In this document: positions 5,070-5,243 of the stretch, in pieces
Numbering within the stretch: position 1 is the first letter of the stretch
Layout of the letters: each line of letters begins with the position of its first letter
Assembly (NCBI GenBank): GCA_023410885.1
Contig: JAEYPI010000186.1
Location: forward strand, 1-5,243
Length of the DNA stretch: 5,243 nt
DNA from: Bacillota bacterium
GTDB taxonomy: Bacteria; Bacillota; Clostridia; DSM-8532
Direction of reading: 5' to 3'
Program-made: the position numbers and the translations under genes
The notes under the pieces: model-generated
What the model was told of the DNA's origin: nothing
Seen by the model: only the letters and a program-made list of their open reading frames with translations
Databases searched by the model: none

Positions 5070-5243
5070 ACATCGTTATCCATTCTGCATTTTGTATTTT
5101 TTCCAATGCCTCCAAAAGGAACCCCGGAGCATCAGAAATTATCAGCACCCATAAAGCTGAAGTTCTCGCATACAGATCTTAACATATGAAGAAGCTTATG
5201 AAAAGCGGTAAGACAGATAAGGCGAACATCCAATGCTTTAACC
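5056..5243 (-). other. No recognised gene; possible tail or remnant of an upstream minus-strand gene
   Basis: From about 5241 one minus frame reads 20 mostly hydrophobic residues (LKHWMFALSVLPLFISFFIC) to a TAA at 5181-5179. The same frame resumes without further stops through WVLIISDAPGFLLEALEKIQ to a TAA at 5058-5056, just inside the HAD gene. A GTG at 5148 could start a 30-codon ORF there. The composition is protein-like, but there is no ribosome site and no family I recognise. Options are the end of a membrane protein, a decayed gene with an in-frame stop, or chance. Confidence 0.25.
5176..5204 (-). promoter_or_regulatory. Candidate promoter for the HAD gene
   Basis: On minus, TTTTCA (5204-5199) and TAAGAT (5181-5176) are 17 bases apart, with an extended -10 TG at 5184-5183. 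The core TATGnTAAGAT is the same as the one at the tdk candidate (3638-3648). It would leave a leader of about 100 bases. Confidence 0.35.

Noticed and set aside
5066..5134. A minus frame whose TGA overlaps the HAD start as ATGA, interrupted upstream by an in-frame TGA followed by a small hairpin, suggesting a selenocysteine codon
   Set aside because: The hairpin (5107-5131) begins right at the TGA, so its loop is too close for a bacterial selenocysteine insertion element. The flanking peptide matches no selenoprotein motif I know, and another frame is more protein-like.
4986..5189. Plus-strand 67-codon ORF
   Set aside because: It overlaps motif I of the HAD gene in antisense and has no ribosome site.
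5186..5243. Possible plus-strand start MKKLMKSGKTDKANIQ running off the right edge
   Set aside because: There is no ribosome site before either ATG and too little sequence to judge. The minus-frame reading of the region is at least as plausible.

Overview
The window is a moderately AT-rich stretch of bacterial chromosome with strong Shine-Dalgarno sequences, sigma-A-like promoters and U-tract hairpin terminators. The protein styles (a Clostridia-type FadD-like ligase, a YgjP-type metallopeptidase, a type II thymidine kinase) suggest a Bacillota member, most likely an anaerobic clostridium-like organism. That assignment is inference. No mobile element, CRISPR array, tRNA, rRNA or phage gene is visible.

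Layout, left to right. Positions 1-383 (minus) hold the N-terminal two thirds or so of a GNAT-family acetyltransferase-like protein, cut by the window edge. It follows by 7 bases a long acyl-CoA ligase/synthetase (391-2205, minus), so the two form one transcription unit, driven by a good promoter at 2264-2292. That promoter is fused to the terminator (2273-2316) of the next unit, also on minus: a glyoxalase I-like VOC enzyme (3079-3456) followed after 3 bases by a YgjP/M48-type zinc metallopeptidase (2395-3075). A 236-base divergent intergenic region (3457-3692) carries the glyoxalase promoter and candidate promoters for a plus-strand thymidine kinase (3693-4346), which ends at a strong terminator. 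Converging on it from the right is a HAD-family phosphatase/phosphomutase-like gene (4428-5069, minus). The last 174 bases hold no recognised gene, only a possible tail of another minus-strand gene and a candidate promoter.

The genes look like ordinary housekeeping or peripheral metabolism: fatty acid activation, methylglyoxal detoxification, nucleoside salvage and sugar-phosphate or similar dephosphorylation. I see no new multi-gene system. Points worth a second look are a perfect 12-bp inverted repeat nested inside the GNAT coding sequence, the terminator/promoter overlap, an apparent loss of the zinc site in the thymidine kinase, and a Thr where the catalytic A10 Lys of the ligase would be expected.
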